Source: Rhizobium sp. Pop5
GTDB lineage: Bacteria; Pseudomonadota; Alphaproteobacteria; Rhizobiales; Rhizobiaceae
NCBI RefSeq assembly: GCF_024721175.1
Contig: NZ_CP099401.1
Coordinates: forward strand, 310,001-374,000
Direction: 5' to 3'
DNA length: 64,000 nucleotides
Positions 17,835-27,118 of the stretch are shown one piece after another. Within the stretch, counting starts at the first letter, position 1. Every line of letters starts with the position of its first letter. Under the pieces are notes generated by a model, which was not told where the DNA came from, ran no database searches, and saw nothing but the letters and a program-made list of their open reading frames with translations. Position numbers and translations under genes: made by a program.

Positions 17835-19043
17835 TCAGCTATAGAGGCTGACCTCCGGTATCTTATCGTTCAGCACGAACTCGCCGACTTCCCTTGCCTT
17901 GTAAAAGACCGGGTCGTGCAGCGTGTGGGTGCGGACATTGCGCCAGAACCGGTCGAAGCGGTATTTGTCCGCCGTCGAGCGAGCACCTGTGAGTTCGAAG
18001 ACGCGTGAGGTGATGTCGAGCGAGACATGGGTGGCGTGAACCTTGGCGGCATAGGCTTCGGCCGCCGCGTCGCCCCGCTCGCGTGCAGTCACCTTCGGGC
18101 CCTTGGCAAGGCCCGCCTGCACCGCAGCGGCTGCGCTGTCGGCAAGGGTTGCCGAGGCCTTCAGCGCCGCGGTGAATTCGCCGACCCGTTCGAGGATATA
18201 AGGATCGTCGGCCGCCCGCTCTACGCCTGAGGTGATCCACGGCCGGGTGGTGGTGCGGACATAATCCAGTGCCGCCTGGAGCGCGCCTTCGGCGGTGCCG
18301 AGATAGAAGTTGACGAAGACCAGCTGGATGAACGGCGTGTTGAAGGTTGAAAGCACCGGTGCGACGGCATCGGGCGCGGCCGGCGCGCCGACGAAATCCT
18401 CCTCATAGACGGGGAAGTCGTGGAATTCGACGCTGCCGCTGTCCGACAGGCGCTGGCCGATATTGTCCCAATCGTCATTGGCGACGTAGCCCGGGCGATT
18501 GGTCGGCACGGCAAAGCCGGCGATCTTGTCGTCGAGCGCCGCATTGGCGTTGATGTAGTCGGAGACACGCGCTGCCGTCGAGAAGGACTTGCGCCCGTTC
18601 AGCACATAACCGTTGCCGCGGCGGGTGAGCACCAGCCCGGGATCGCGCGGATTGACGGCGGCACCCCAGTAGAGATTCTTCGCCACCGTTTCGCTGCCCA
18701 GCGCGTAGGCGCGCGCGGGGTCGAGCGCCCAGTAGATGTATTGACTGTTGACATAGTGGTAGCCGAGCAGCTGACCGATCGAGCTCTCGCCGCGAGCGAG
18801 AATGCGCACCAGTCTCAGCCCGTCGACCCAATCGAGGCCGCCGCCGCCGATCTCGGCGGGATGCAGCGCGTTGAGCAGGCCGGCATTTTTCAGCTTTACG
18901 ATCTCGGCAAGCGGCGGGCGGCCCTCGCGGTCGAGGTCTGCGGCGCGGCGGGAAAGATCGGCCGAGATCTCCTCGGCGCGCGCAAAGAGGTCTTCTCGCG
19001 TCGGGTTGCGGCTCACCGCGAAGACGATATTGGATTGGCTCAT
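17835..19043 (-). CDS. acyl-CoA dehydrogenase-fold flavin oxygenase (DszC/SfnB-like)
   Basis: A 402-residue second member of the same flavoprotein family as 16542-17759. Landmarks: NAGLLNALHPAEIGGGG near residue 52, YHYVNSQYIYWAL, GYVLNGRKSFSTAA, and the C-terminal RFWRNVRTHTLHDPVFYKA. DszC-type enzymes oxygenate sulfur using FMNH2. GGAG is 7 bases before the ATG at 19043. It precedes the Rbs-type binding protein gene on the opposite side: binding protein 20165-19119 then this gene, 75 bases apart on the same strand, so they may be co-transcribed. Substrate unknown. Confidence 0.85.
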   Translation of the reverse strand: MSQSNIVFAVSRNPTREDLFARAEEISADLSRRAADLDREGRPPLAEIVKLKNAGLLNALHPAEIGGGGLDWVDGLRLVRILARGESSIGQLLGYHYVNSQYIYWALDPARAYALGSETVAKNLYWGAAVNPRDPGLVLTRRGNGYVLNGRKSFSTAARVSDYINANAALDDKIAGFAVPTNRPGYVANDDWDNIGQRLSDSGSVEFHDFPVYEEDFVGAPAAPDAVAPVLSTFNTPFIQLVFVNFYLGTAEGALQAALDYVRTTTRPWITSGVERAADDPYILERVGEFTAALKASATLADSAAAAVQAGLAKGPKVTARERGDAAAEAYAAKVHATHVSLDITSRVFELTGARSTADKYRFDRFWRNVRTHTLHDPVFYKAREVGEFVLNDKIPEVSLYS

Positions 19044-19118
19044 GGCGGAACTCCAATTCTTTAAAAAGATGATCCGGCGGGAGGCCTACGCTTCCGCCGG
19101 AAGGATCGAGCTGAAATC

Positions 19119-20165
19119 TCAGAACAGCTTGTCCGGGATCCAGCTTGCGGTTGCCGCATCGCTCGTGCTGAAGGCCGGGATCTTGGCCGCCAGGTCCTCG
19201 ATCGTCTTGACGCCGGCCGCGCGCAGGCTTTCCTGCGTCAGAAGCGTCGGCTTCACGGTAATCTGATGGGGAACCGTCTGCCCGGCGATTTCGAGCGCTG
19301 CGGCGCGGATGGAAACAGCGCCGACGACGGCCGGATTGGTTGCCACGGTCGCGACCCACGGACTGCCTTCCTCGGTAATTTCCTGGATATCGGCTGTGGA
19401 AACGTCGGCCGAATAGATCTTGAGTTTCTTGGCGATGCCGAGATCGTTGGCGGCGAGCTTCACGCCGCGGGCAAATTCGTCATAGGGAGCGAAGACGACC
19501 GTTATATCGGGATTGGCGGTCAGCGCGGCCTTCGCTTGATCGGCGGTCGAGGTTGCCGTCGTGTCGCTGACATTGCCGAAACGGGCCTTTTCCACAACAC
19601 CCTTATTCTCCGACTTGAACTTGTCCCAGACTTCGTTGCGGCGGTCGAGCGGTGCAAAGCCGGCGACATAGACGTATCCCGCTTTAAACTCCTTGCCGTT
19701 GTCCTTCACCACCTGGTCGAGGGCCAGCGAAGCAAGCTCATGGTCGCTTTGCTCGACTTGCGGAATCTTCGGGTTGTTGAGATTGACGTCGAAGGCCACG
19801 ACCTTGATGCCCTTGTCGAGTGCCTGCTGGACCACGTCGCCAAGCGATTCCGGTAGGCCGTGGTCGATGACGATGCCGGAAACGCCGAGATTGATCGCCT
19901 GAAGGATCTGCTCGCGCTGTTCGGCGGCATCCTGCCGGCCGGGGAATACACGCAGGTCGATATCCAGCGCCTTTGCCTGGGTTTCCGCACCTGCCTGGTA
20001 GGCCTGGAAGAAATCGCCGGCCGAGATATAGCTGATCAGAGCCACCTTGACACCGCCCTTGTCGAAGGGGGCCGGAGCGCCCGACAGACCGTCGGCTTTT
20101 GCGCCCTGAATGAAGATAAACGGAATGACGGCGGCGGAGAGGGCGAGCCGTGCGAGGGATTTCAT
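19119..20165 (-). CDS. Rbs-type ABC transporter substrate-binding protein
   Basis: A 348-residue periplasmic binding protein of the RbsB/class I type. A Sec signal peptide covers about residues 1-24 (ends GAKA before DGLSG). The fold is shown by KVALISYISAGDFFQAYQAGAE, GVSGIVIDHGLPES and VVAFDVNL. It is divergent from its probable ATPase (20376) and permease (21878), an uncommon split arrangement for this transporter class. RbsB relatives bind sugars, but the flanking oxygenases suggest a sulfur-containing or sulfonated ligand here; that is inference. Confidence 0.87.
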   Translation of the reverse strand: MKSLARLALSAAVIPFIFIQGAKADGLSGAPAPFDKGGVKVALISYISAGDFFQAYQAGAETQAKALDIDLRVFPGRQDAAEQREQILQAINLGVSGIVIDHGLPESLGDVVQQALDKGIKVVAFDVNLNNPKIPQVEQSDHELASLALDQVVKDNGKEFKAGYVYVAGFAPLDRRNEVWDKFKSENKGVVEKARFGNVSDTTATSTADQAKAALTANPDITVVFAPYDEFARGVKLAANDLGIAKKLKIYSADVSTADIQEITEEGSPWVATVATNPAVVGAVSIRAAALEIAGQTVPHQITVKPTLLTQESLRAAGVKTIEDLAAKIPAFSTSDAATASWIPDKLF

Positions 20166-20233
20166 CGTCGCGTTCCTTCTAACAATCGGAGGCGTCGTCT
20201 GACAGGTTCAGCCCTCGCGACGCGTCGATTTAT

Positions 20234-20249
20234 TAGATATAATCTCTAT
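20234..20249. promoter_or_regulatory. AT-rich promoter-like motif shared with the 24.4-kb promoter
   Basis: Within the 210-base divergent region 20166-20375 the segment GATATAATCTCTAT contains a consensus -10 (TATAAT) and the 10-mer TAATCTCTAT. The same 10-mer recurs at 24409-24418 before the Dpp-type binding protein. It may be just a promoter core or a shared regulator site. Confidence 0.35.
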
Positions 20250-20375
20250 GTTTTTAGTAGATTAAATGATCCGATTTTACGGGTCGCGGGAGATTCTTTG
20301 TTTCCCGGGCGCTGCTCGCTGAGGAATTGCGTGCCTGGAATTTGCCCCTTCGAACGAGGCACACTTCGGGTACGA

Positions 20376-21881
20376 ATGCAGTCCCGGACCTTGCCGATGC
20401 CGCTCCTTCACGTTGACAATATGACCCGCAGCTTTGGGTCGACGCAGGCGCTTGCCGGCGCTCATCTTTCGATAGAGCGCGGCGAGATCGTGGCGCTGAT
20501 GGGCGCGAATGGCGCGGGCAAATCGACGCTGGTGAAGATCCTGTCGGGCGTGCTGCCTGCCGATGGCGGCACGATCCATCTCGATGGCCGTCCCTTCTCG
20601 CCGCGCAGCCCGGCCGAGGCGGCAAAAGCTGGCGTCGTCACCGTGCACCAATCGACGGATCTCGTCGGCGCGGCCGGTCTGACCGTTGCCGACGCCCTGC
20701 TCCTCAACCGCTTCGCCGACCGCGGCACGCCCTTCTTCGTTTCGCGCGGAAGCATCCGCCGCGCCGCACAGGCGTTGCTCGATGCAGCCGGCTTCAGCCT
20801 GCCGCTCGATCGTGATTTCGGCGAACTCACAAGTGCCGACCGTCAGTTGGTGGCGATTGCCCGGGCGCTTGCCAATCGCGCCGATCTTCTCATCCTCGAC
20901 GAGCCGACGGCGAGCCTTTCCGGAGCGGAAAGCCGCCGCCTGTTCGATGTTCTGCTGAGGCTGCGCGAGCGCGGCTTGGCGATCCTCTACATCTCGCATC
21001 GCACGGCCGATCTGGAAGCCATCGCCGACCGGGCGCTCGTCATGCGTGGCGGCCGGGTCGTCGCCACCTTCTCGCGGCCGATCGATTTTTCGAGTGCCAT
21101 CGAGACGATGATCGGCCGCAGACTGGATGCGGCGCGGCCGGATGCGCGGCCGGCGACCGGACCTGTGATTTTCGAAATGCGCGATATCAGCCTGCTCTCG
21201 GCAAGCGCGCCCTTCGATCTGTCGCTGCATGAGGGCGAGGTGGTCGCGGTAACAGGCGTGCTCGGCGCCGGCAAGAGCCGGCTGCTCCAGGCGATTTTCG
21301 GCGTGACGGCGCTTGGCCGTGGCGCAATGTTTCTCGACGGCCGGCCCTACCGGCCGAAAAGCCCGGCCGAAGCGATTGCAGCGGGTGTCGTCATGGCGGC
21401 CGAGGACCGGCATCGCTCCTCGCTCATGCCGCCGGCATGGCCGGGTCATTCGCTTTCGGCGACGATCAGCCTGCCGCATCTCGGCAAATGGTATCCCGGT
21501 GGTTTCCTCGTCGGCGGGCGTGAACGACGCGAGGCCGAACAGGCGATCATCCGTCTTGGCATCAAGGCCGCGGGTCCCCTCGCCTCGATCTGGTCGCTCT
21601 CCGGCGGCAACCAGCAGAAGGCGGTGATCGCCCGTTGGGAGGCGGAGCCGAGCCGGCTGCTGCTGCTCGACGAACCCTTCCAGGGCGTCGACGTCGGCGC
21701 CCGTCACGACATCATCCGGGCAATCCGCGCCCGCACCGACCGGGCGACGCTGATCGCGACCTCCGACCCAGAGGAGGCCTATGAGGTGGCCGACCGCATC
21801 CTCGTTATCGACCGCCACCTGTTGGAACCCGCTGCAGGCGGAATTGCCGCTCCTTCCGCCATTCAGGGAATATCCGCATGA
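20376..21881 (+). CDS. Rbs-type ABC transporter ATP-binding protein (double domain)
   Basis: A ~501-residue ATPase made of two fused nucleotide-binding domains, as in RbsA/MglA. The first domain has Walker A GANGAGKST near residue 41-49 and Walker B LLILDEPTAS; the usual LSGGQ is degenerate (LTSADRQ). The second has a degenerate Walker A (GVLGAGKSR), an intact LSGGNQQKAVIAR signature and LLLLDEPFQGVD. One-degenerate-site architecture is typical of the family. The start is uncertain: ATG at 20376 or at 20397 (beginning MPLLHVDN), neither with a strong ribosome-binding site. Overlaps the permease by 4 bases. Confidence 0.88.
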   Translation: MQSRTLPMPLLHVDNMTRSFGSTQALAGAHLSIERGEIVALMGANGAGKSTLVKILSGVLPADGGTIHLDGRPFSPRSPAEAAKAGVVTVHQSTDLVGAAGLTVADALLLNRFADRGTPFFVSRGSIRRAAQALLDAAGFSLPLDRDFGELTSADRQLVAIARALANRADLLILDEPTASLSGAESRRLFDVLLRLRERGLAILYISHRTADLEAIADRALVMRGGRVVATFSRPIDFSSAIETMIGRRLDAARPDARPATGPVIFEMRDISLLSASAPFDLSLHEGEVVAVTGVLGAGKSRLLQAIFGVTALGRGAMFLDGRPYRPKSPAEAIAAGVVMAAEDRHRSSLMPPAWPGHSLSATISLPHLGKWYPGGFLVGGRERREAEQAIIRLGIKAAGPLASIWSLSGGNQQKAVIARWEAEPSRLLLLDEPFQGVDVGARHDIIRAIRARTDRATLIATSDPEEAYEVADRILVIDRHLLEPAAGGIAAPSAIQGISA

Positions 21882-22939
21882 CGACGATCGACGACGACAC
21901 TCTTCCGCAGGCCGGCACGCGGCCAGCTGTATCGCCGCAGACCGACAGCCGCCGCCTTGCTGCCCTCGGAGCGTTCCTGCGGGCAGGCGCGGTGTTCATC
22001 CTGCTTGCGGCTCTCGTCGTCGGTTTCACCATCGCCGAGCCCGCCTTCATCAATATCGCCAATCTGATGAGCATCCTGCAGGCGGTCTCGGTCGTCGCCA
22101 TCCTCGGCGCCGGCGTCACCGTCACGCTGGCTGTCGGCGGTTTCGACCTGTCGATCGGCGCGGTCGCCGCATCGAGCGTGATGGCGGCGAGTTATGCGAT
22201 GATCGTCTGGCACCTCGATGCCTATGCGACGGTGCCGCTGGTGCTCGCCTTCGGCGCCCTGGTCGGTCTTGCCAACGCCTTCCTGATCGTACGCCTGAAG
22301 GTGCCGGATCTGTTGGCGACACTGGCGATGATGTTCCTGCTTTCCGGCCTGCAACTGATCCCGACCGCGGGCCGGTCGATTTCATCAGGCCTGACCTTGC
22401 CGGACGGATCGAAGGCGACCGGCGCCTATGACCCGGCCTTCCTGCTGATCGGCCGCTACAGCATTTTCGGTACCCTGCCGGTTGCCGTGGTGCTGATGGC
22501 TGCGGTTGCCATTCTCCTCTTCATTCTGACCGAGCGCACCCGCATCGGCCGGCTGCTGTTTGCGACCGGCGGCAACGAGGTCGCCACCCGCCTCGCCGGC
22601 GCCTCGACGGTCAGGCTGAAGACGCTTGCCTATGTCCTGTCGGGCACGCTGGCATCGCTCGGCGGCATCGTGATTGCCGCCCGCGTCGGGCGTGGCGACG
22701 TCTCCTCCGGTGGCTCGCTGCTGATGGATTCGGTCGCCGCCGCACTGATCGGCTTCGCCGTACTCAACCTGCGGCGCCCGAACGTGCTCGGCACCATCGC
22801 CGGCGCGGTCTTCGTCGGCGTGCTCCTGAACGGCCTCACCATGCTGAACGCCCCCTACTACACCCAGGATTTCGTCAAGGGCGCCGTGCTCGTGGGGGCC
22901 TTGGCGCTGACCTACGGCCTCGGTCGCAGCAATCCCTAA
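21878..22939 (+). CDS. Rbs-type ABC transporter permease
   Basis: A 353-residue inner-membrane permease of the RbsC family with 8-10 hydrophobic helices. The family region AVGGFDLSIGAVAA near residue 85 and the coupling segment TERTRIGRLLFATGGNEVATRLAG are present. It is coupled by a 4-base overlap to the fused ATPase and followed after 17 bases by a flavin monooxygenase, which strongly links the imported compound to oxygenation. Confidence 0.9.
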   Translation: MTTIDDDTLPQAGTRPAVSPQTDSRRLAALGAFLRAGAVFILLAALVVGFTIAEPAFINIANLMSILQAVSVVAILGAGVTVTLAVGGFDLSIGAVAASSVMAASYAMIVWHLDAYATVPLVLAFGALVGLANAFLIVRLKVPDLLATLAMMFLLSGLQLIPTAGRSISSGLTLPDGSKATGAYDPAFLLIGRYSIFGTLPVAVVLMAAVAILLFILTERTRIGRLLFATGGNEVATRLAGASTVRLKTLAYVLSGTLASLGGIVIAARVGRGDVSSGGSLLMDSVAAALIGFAVLNLRRPNVLGTIAGAVFVGVLLNGLTMLNAPYYTQDFVKGAVLVGALALTYGLGRSNP

Positions 22940-22956
22940 TTTCAAGGAAGAAAGAC

Positions 22957-24354
22957 ATGACCCGCGAAATCAGGCTGAACGCCTTCGATATGAATTGCGT
23001 CGGACACCAGTCGCCGGGGCTCTGGCGCCATCCGCGAGACAAATCCTGGACCTACAAGGATCTCGATTATTGGGTGCATCTCGCGAAGACGCTGGAGCGC
23101 GGCAAGTTCGACGGGCTGTTCATCGCCGACGTGCTTGGCGTCTACGATGTGCTGAACGGCAATGTCGATGCGGCCCTTCGCCATTCGGCGCAGGTACCGG
23201 TCAACGATCCGCTGCAGCTCATCCCGACCATGGCCTACGCGACCGAGCATCTCGGCTTCGGCCTGACGGCATCGCTCTCCTTCGAGCATCCCTACACCTT
23301 CGCCCGCCGCATCTCGACGCTCGACCACCTGACCAAGGGCCGCGTCGGCTGGAATATTGTCACCTCCTATCTCAACAGCGGCGCGCTCAATATCGGCCAG
23401 CCGGCGCAGACGAAACATGACGATCGCTACGATCTTGCCGAGGAATATCTCGAGGTCTGCTACAAGCTCTGGGAGGGCAGCTGGGAGGACGGCGCGGTCG
23501 TGCGCGACCGCAAGACCGGCATCTTTACCCATCCCGACAAGGTTCACCCGATCCGCCATGCCGGCAAACATTTCAACGTGCCCGGCATTCATTTGAGCGA
23601 ACCCTCCCCCCAGCGCACACCGGTGCTCTACCAGGCTGGCGCCTCCAGCCGCGGCAAGGACTTTGCCGGCGCCCATGCCGAATGCATCTTCGTCGCTTCC
23701 CCGTCGAAACCCGTGCTGAAGCGTTATGTCGCCAATGTCCGCGAGGTGGCTGAACGTGTCGGCCGCAATCCGCGCGAAATCCTCGCCTTCAACCTGCAGA
23801 CCGTGGTCCTCGGCGAGACGGATGCGGAGGCGCAGCGCAAGTTTAACGAATACAGGAAATATGCCTCCTTCGAAGGCGCGCTGACGCTGATCTCCGGCTG
23901 GACCGGCATCGATTTCGGCCAGTTCGGCCCGGATGAGGTACTGCGGCACCGCCATACCAATGCCGTGCAATCGGCTGTCGAGACCTTCACGACGATTGAT
24001 CCGACCAAGGAATGGACGGTGCGCGAAATGGCTGACTGGGTCGGCGTCGGCGGTTTCGGTCCTGTCTTTGTCGGCTCGCCGCAGACGGTCGCCGATCTGA
24101 TGCAGGAATGGATCGAGGACACCGATGTCGACGGCTTCAACCTCGCCTATGCCGTGACGCCGGAAAGTTTCGAGGATGCCGTCGATCTGCTGGTGCCGGA
24201 ACTGCAAAAGCGCGGCGTCTACAAGAAAGAATATGCCAAGGGCACGTTGCGTGAAAAGCTCGGGGGCGCGGGACCCAGGCTTGCCGCGCCGCATCCGGGC
24301 GCCGGTTATCGCAATCTCTTCGCCGAGCCCGCACGCATCGCCGCCAGCGGCTGA
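22957..24354 (+). CDS. NtaA/SnaA/DszA family FMN-dependent monooxygenase
   Basis: A 465-residue luciferase-fold monooxygenase, second in this island. Landmarks: FDGLFIADVLGVYD near residue 52, ASLSFEHPYTFARRISTLDHLTKGRVGWNIVTSY, VLYQAGASSRGKDFA and the family C-terminus VPELQKRGVYKKEY. AAGGAAG lies 5 bases before the ATG at 22957. It is the third gene of the ATPase-permease-monooxygenase operon, so the imported substrate is probably its own. Relatives cleave C-S or C-N bonds with FMNH2 and O2; a reductase must come from elsewhere in the genome. Confidence 0.9.
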   Translation: MTREIRLNAFDMNCVGHQSPGLWRHPRDKSWTYKDLDYWVHLAKTLERGKFDGLFIADVLGVYDVLNGNVDAALRHSAQVPVNDPLQLIPTMAYATEHLGFGLTASLSFEHPYTFARRISTLDHLTKGRVGWNIVTSYLNSGALNIGQPAQTKHDDRYDLAEEYLEVCYKLWEGSWEDGAVVRDRKTGIFTHPDKVHPIRHAGKHFNVPGIHLSEPSPQRTPVLYQAGASSRGKDFAGAHAECIFVASPSKPVLKRYVANVREVAERVGRNPREILAFNLQTVVLGETDAEAQRKFNEYRKYASFEGALTLISGWTGIDFGQFGPDEVLRHRHTNAVQSAVETFTTIDPTKEWTVREMADWVGVGGFGPVFVGSPQTVADLMQEWIEDTDVDGFNLAYAVTPESFEDAVDLLVPELQKRGVYKKEYAKGTLREKLGGAGPRLAAPHPGAGYRNLFAEPARIAASG

Positions 24355-24408
24355 GCGAATAATGGCTGGGTGACAAAAAATGTCTCGCGGAGCCCGATCA
24401 TTCGAATT

Positions 24409-24421
24409 TAATCTCTATAAT
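24409..24421 (+). promoter_or_regulatory. promoter-like element before the Dpp-type operon
   Basis: TAATCTCTAT followed by a consensus -10 TATAAT (24416-24421), 57 bases before the binding-protein start. No clear -35 box is seen, which would fit an activator-dependent promoter. Shares its 10-mer with 20240-20249. Confidence 0.4.
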
Positions 24422-24477
24422 AATCGGTATTTCGCTCTGAATATGGGCACACGGAATTTGATCGATCAGGAGGGCGC

Positions 24478-26088
24478 ATGACCATTCCAGAAATCTCGCG
24501 GCGTACGCTGCTCAAGGGCACCGCCCTGCTGCTCGCGTCGACGGCGCTCGCCCGGCAAGCCCTTGCGCAAGCCGCGCTAAGCGGCGGCCGGCTGGTCGTC
24601 GCGGCCGATTCCGAGCCGAAGAACCTCAATCCCGCCATCGTCGCCTCGAACGGCGTCTTCTTCGTCGCAAGCAAGGTGATCGAGCCGCTTGCCGAAGCGT
24701 CGTTCGACGGCAAGGACGGGCTTGCGCCTCGTCTCGCCACCTCCTGGGAGGGCTCGCCCGACGGCCTCACGGTCACCTTCAAGCTGCGCGATGGTGTGAC
24801 CTGGCATGACGGCAAGCCGTTCACCTCTGTCGACGTCGCCTTCTCCGCGCTCAACGTCTGGAAGCCTCTGCAGAATCTCGGCCGTCTGGTCTTCGCCAAT
24901 CTCGAAGCCGTCGATACGCCTGACGATTATACCGCCGTCTTCCGCTTCTCCAAGCCGACCCCGTTCCAGCTCATCCGCAACGCGCTGCCTGTCGTGACAA
25001 GCGTCGTCGCCAAACATATTTTCGACGGCGCCGATATTGCCACCAATCCTGCTAACAACGCGCTTGTTGGTACCGGCCCGTTCAAGTTTGCCGAATACAA
25101 GCCCGGCGAATACTACCGGCTGACGCGCAACGAGAACTACTGGGACAAGGACCAGCCGAAACTCGACGAGATTGTCTTCCGGGTGCTGCCCGATCGTGCG
25201 GCGGCCGGCGCAGCCCTCGAAGCGAACGAAATCCAGCTGGCCGCCTTTTCTGCGGTGCCGCTTGCCGATCTTGACCGCATCTCGAAGGTCGACGGCATCA
25301 AAGTGATCTCCAAAGGCTACGAGGCCCTGACCTACCAGCTCGTCGTCGAGATCAACCATCGCCGCAAGGAGCTGGCTGATCTCAGGGTCCGCCAGGCGAT
25401 CGCACATGCCATCGACAAGAAATTCGTGGTCGACACGATCTTCCTCGGTTATGCCGCCGCCTCGACCGGGCCGGTGCCGAAAAATGCACCGGAGTTCTAC
25501 ACCTCCGATGTCGCGACCTATGATTTCAACCCCGCTGCCGCCAATGATATTCTCGACAAGGCCGGATACATCAAGGGCGCGGACGGCAACCGCTTCACGG
25601 TGAAGCTCCGCCCCGCGCCCTATTTCAACGAGACCCGTCAGTTCGGCGATTACCTCCGCCAGGCGCTGGCTGCCATCGGCATTGATGCAGAAATCGTCAA
25701 TGCCGATGCGGCCGCGCATCTGAAGGCTGTTTATACCGATCACGACTTCGATCTCGCCGTCGGACCGCCGGTCTTCCGCGGTGATCCGGCGATCTCCACC
25801 ACCATTCTCGTCCAGTCCGGTACACCTGCCGGCGTGCCCTTCTCCAACCAGGGCGGCTATGCCAATCCGGAGCTCGACAAGATCATCAAACAGGCGTCGG
25901 AAACCGTCGATACGGCGGCGCGCACCGATCTCTACCGCAAGTTCCAGGAGCTTGTTGTCGCCGATCTGCCGCTGATCAACGTCGCGGAATGGGGCTTCAT
26001 CACCGTCGCGCGCGACAGCGTGCTCAATGTCTCGAACAATCCGCGCTGGGCCGTCTCGAACTGGGGCGATACTGCGCTGCAATCGTGA
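24478..26088 (+). CDS. Dpp/Opp-type ABC transporter substrate-binding protein
   Basis: A 536-residue family 5 binding protein (peptide/nickel/glutathione type). It begins with a twin-arginine-like leader (SRRTLLKGTALLLAS) and cleavage near residue 31. Family landmarks: LAPRLATSWEGSPDGLTVTFKLRDGVTWHDGKPFT at about residues 82-115, and GTGPFKFAEYKPGEYYRLTRN. GGAGGG precedes the ATG. It heads an operon of two permeases, two ATPases and an aminotransferase. The ligand is probably a peptide-like or amino-containing compound, here perhaps sulfur-bearing, given the flanking oxygenases. Confidence 0.92.
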   Translation: MTIPEISRRTLLKGTALLLASTALARQALAQAALSGGRLVVAADSEPKNLNPAIVASNGVFFVASKVIEPLAEASFDGKDGLAPRLATSWEGSPDGLTVTFKLRDGVTWHDGKPFTSVDVAFSALNVWKPLQNLGRLVFANLEAVDTPDDYTAVFRFSKPTPFQLIRNALPVVTSVVAKHIFDGADIATNPANNALVGTGPFKFAEYKPGEYYRLTRNENYWDKDQPKLDEIVFRVLPDRAAAGAALEANEIQLAAFSAVPLADLDRISKVDGIKVISKGYEALTYQLVVEINHRRKELADLRVRQAIAHAIDKKFVVDTIFLGYAAASTGPVPKNAPEFYTSDVATYDFNPAAANDILDKAGYIKGADGNRFTVKLRPAPYFNETRQFGDYLRQALAAIGIDAEIVNADAAAHLKAVYTDHDFDLAVGPPVFRGDPAISTTILVQSGTPAGVPFSNQGGYANPELDKIIKQASETVDTAARTDLYRKFQELVVADLPLINVAEWGFITVARDSVLNVSNNPRWAVSNWGDTALQS

Positions 26089-26128
26089 TAGGATCGGCGG
26101 CAATTCTGTTCCAAAGGCGCTCTCCGGC

Positions 26129-27118
26129 GTGAAACGAGCCATCATCCTCCTGAGGCGCAGGGCGATCAGCAGCATTCCGGTGCTGTTGATCGTGGTGATC
26201 TTCACCTTCTTCCTGCTCGAATCCGCCTCGGGCGATGCCGTCGACGCCTATCTCGGCTCGATCGGCGGCGGCGATGCGGCCCTGGTCCAGTCGCTGCGCG
26301 AGAGCTACGGCCTGGACCAGTCCATGCTCGCGCGCCTCTGGCTCTATCTTTCCTCGCTGGCGCGGCTCGATCTCGGCTGGTCGGTCGCCTTCAACAGGCC
26401 TGTCGGCGAACTGATTGCCGAGCGCCTGCCCAATACACTACTGCTGATGGGCAGCGCCACGGCGCTTTCCTTCAGCCTCGGCTCGGCGCTCGGCATTCTC
26501 GCAGGCGCGCGGCCGGGTAGTTTGCGGGATCGGATACTGTCGATCGGCTCGTTGATCGTCTACGCCATTCCGAGCTTCTGGCTCGGCCTGGTGCTCAGCA
26601 TCGCCTTTTCCGTGAAGCTGCGCTGGTTTCCGATCGCCGGCATTGAAACGATCGCGTCCGGCAAGACGGGATTTGCGCGCGCGCTCGACATAGCAGAGCA
26701 TCTGATTCTGCCGGTCGGCGCGCTTGCCATGATCTATCTCGCTCTGTTCCTGCGGGTGATGCGCAGCGGCATGGCCGAGGCCTGGAAGCTCGATTTCGTC
26801 CTCTTTGCCCGCGCCAAAGGTCTGTCGCGCAGCCGGATCGTGCTGCGTCACGTGGCGCGCAACGCGCTGCTGCCGCTCGTCACCATGCTCGGGCTGCAAT
26901 CGGCCGCCATGCTCGGCGGCAGCGTGGTGATCGAAAGCGTCTTTGCCATTCCCGGCTTCGGGCGGCTGGCGCAGGAGGCAGTCAACGGCCGTGATGCGCC
27001 GCTCTTGATGGGGATTGTCGTCACCAGCGCCATCCTCGTCATCTCGGTCAATTTCCTCGTCGATCTCGTCTATGCCGCGCTCGACCCGCGCATCGGCGCT
27101 TCGGAGGGCGACGCATGA
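26129..27118 (+). CDS. Dpp-type ABC transporter permease (DppB-like)
   Basis: A ~329-residue inner-membrane protein of the DppB/OppB family. The first helix (ISSIPVLLIVVIFTFFLLES) is followed by a periplasmic loop and the family DQSMLARLWLYL segment; the coupling loop ends in RNALLPLVTMLGLQ. The best start is the GTG at 26129, 40 bases after the binding-protein stop; the frame is open upstream into that gene but without family resemblance. Overlaps the partner permease by 4 bases. Confidence 0.85.
   Translation: MKRAIILLRRRAISSIPVLLIVVIFTFFLLESASGDAVDAYLGSIGGGDAALVQSLRESYGLDQSMLARLWLYLSSLARLDLGWSVAFNRPVGELIAERLPNTLLLMGSATALSFSLGSALGILAGARPGSLRDRILSIGSLIVYAIPSFWLGLVLSIAFSVKLRWFPIAGIETIASGKTGFARALDIAEHLILPVGALAMIYLALFLRVMRSGMAEAWKLDFVLFARAKGLSRSRIVLRHVARNALLPLVTMLGLQSAAMLGGSVVIESVFAIPGFGRLAQEAVNGRDAPLLMGIVVTSAILVISVNFLVDLVYAALDPRIGASEGDA

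Noticed and set aside
20277..21818. 513-codon minus-strand frame opposite the fused ABC ATPase
   Set aside because: Antisense shadow; the plus strand carries intact ATPase motifs.
24577..26205. 542-codon minus-strand frame opposite the Dpp-type binding protein
   Set aside because: Shadow of a clear family 5 binding protein; no start signals or domain.
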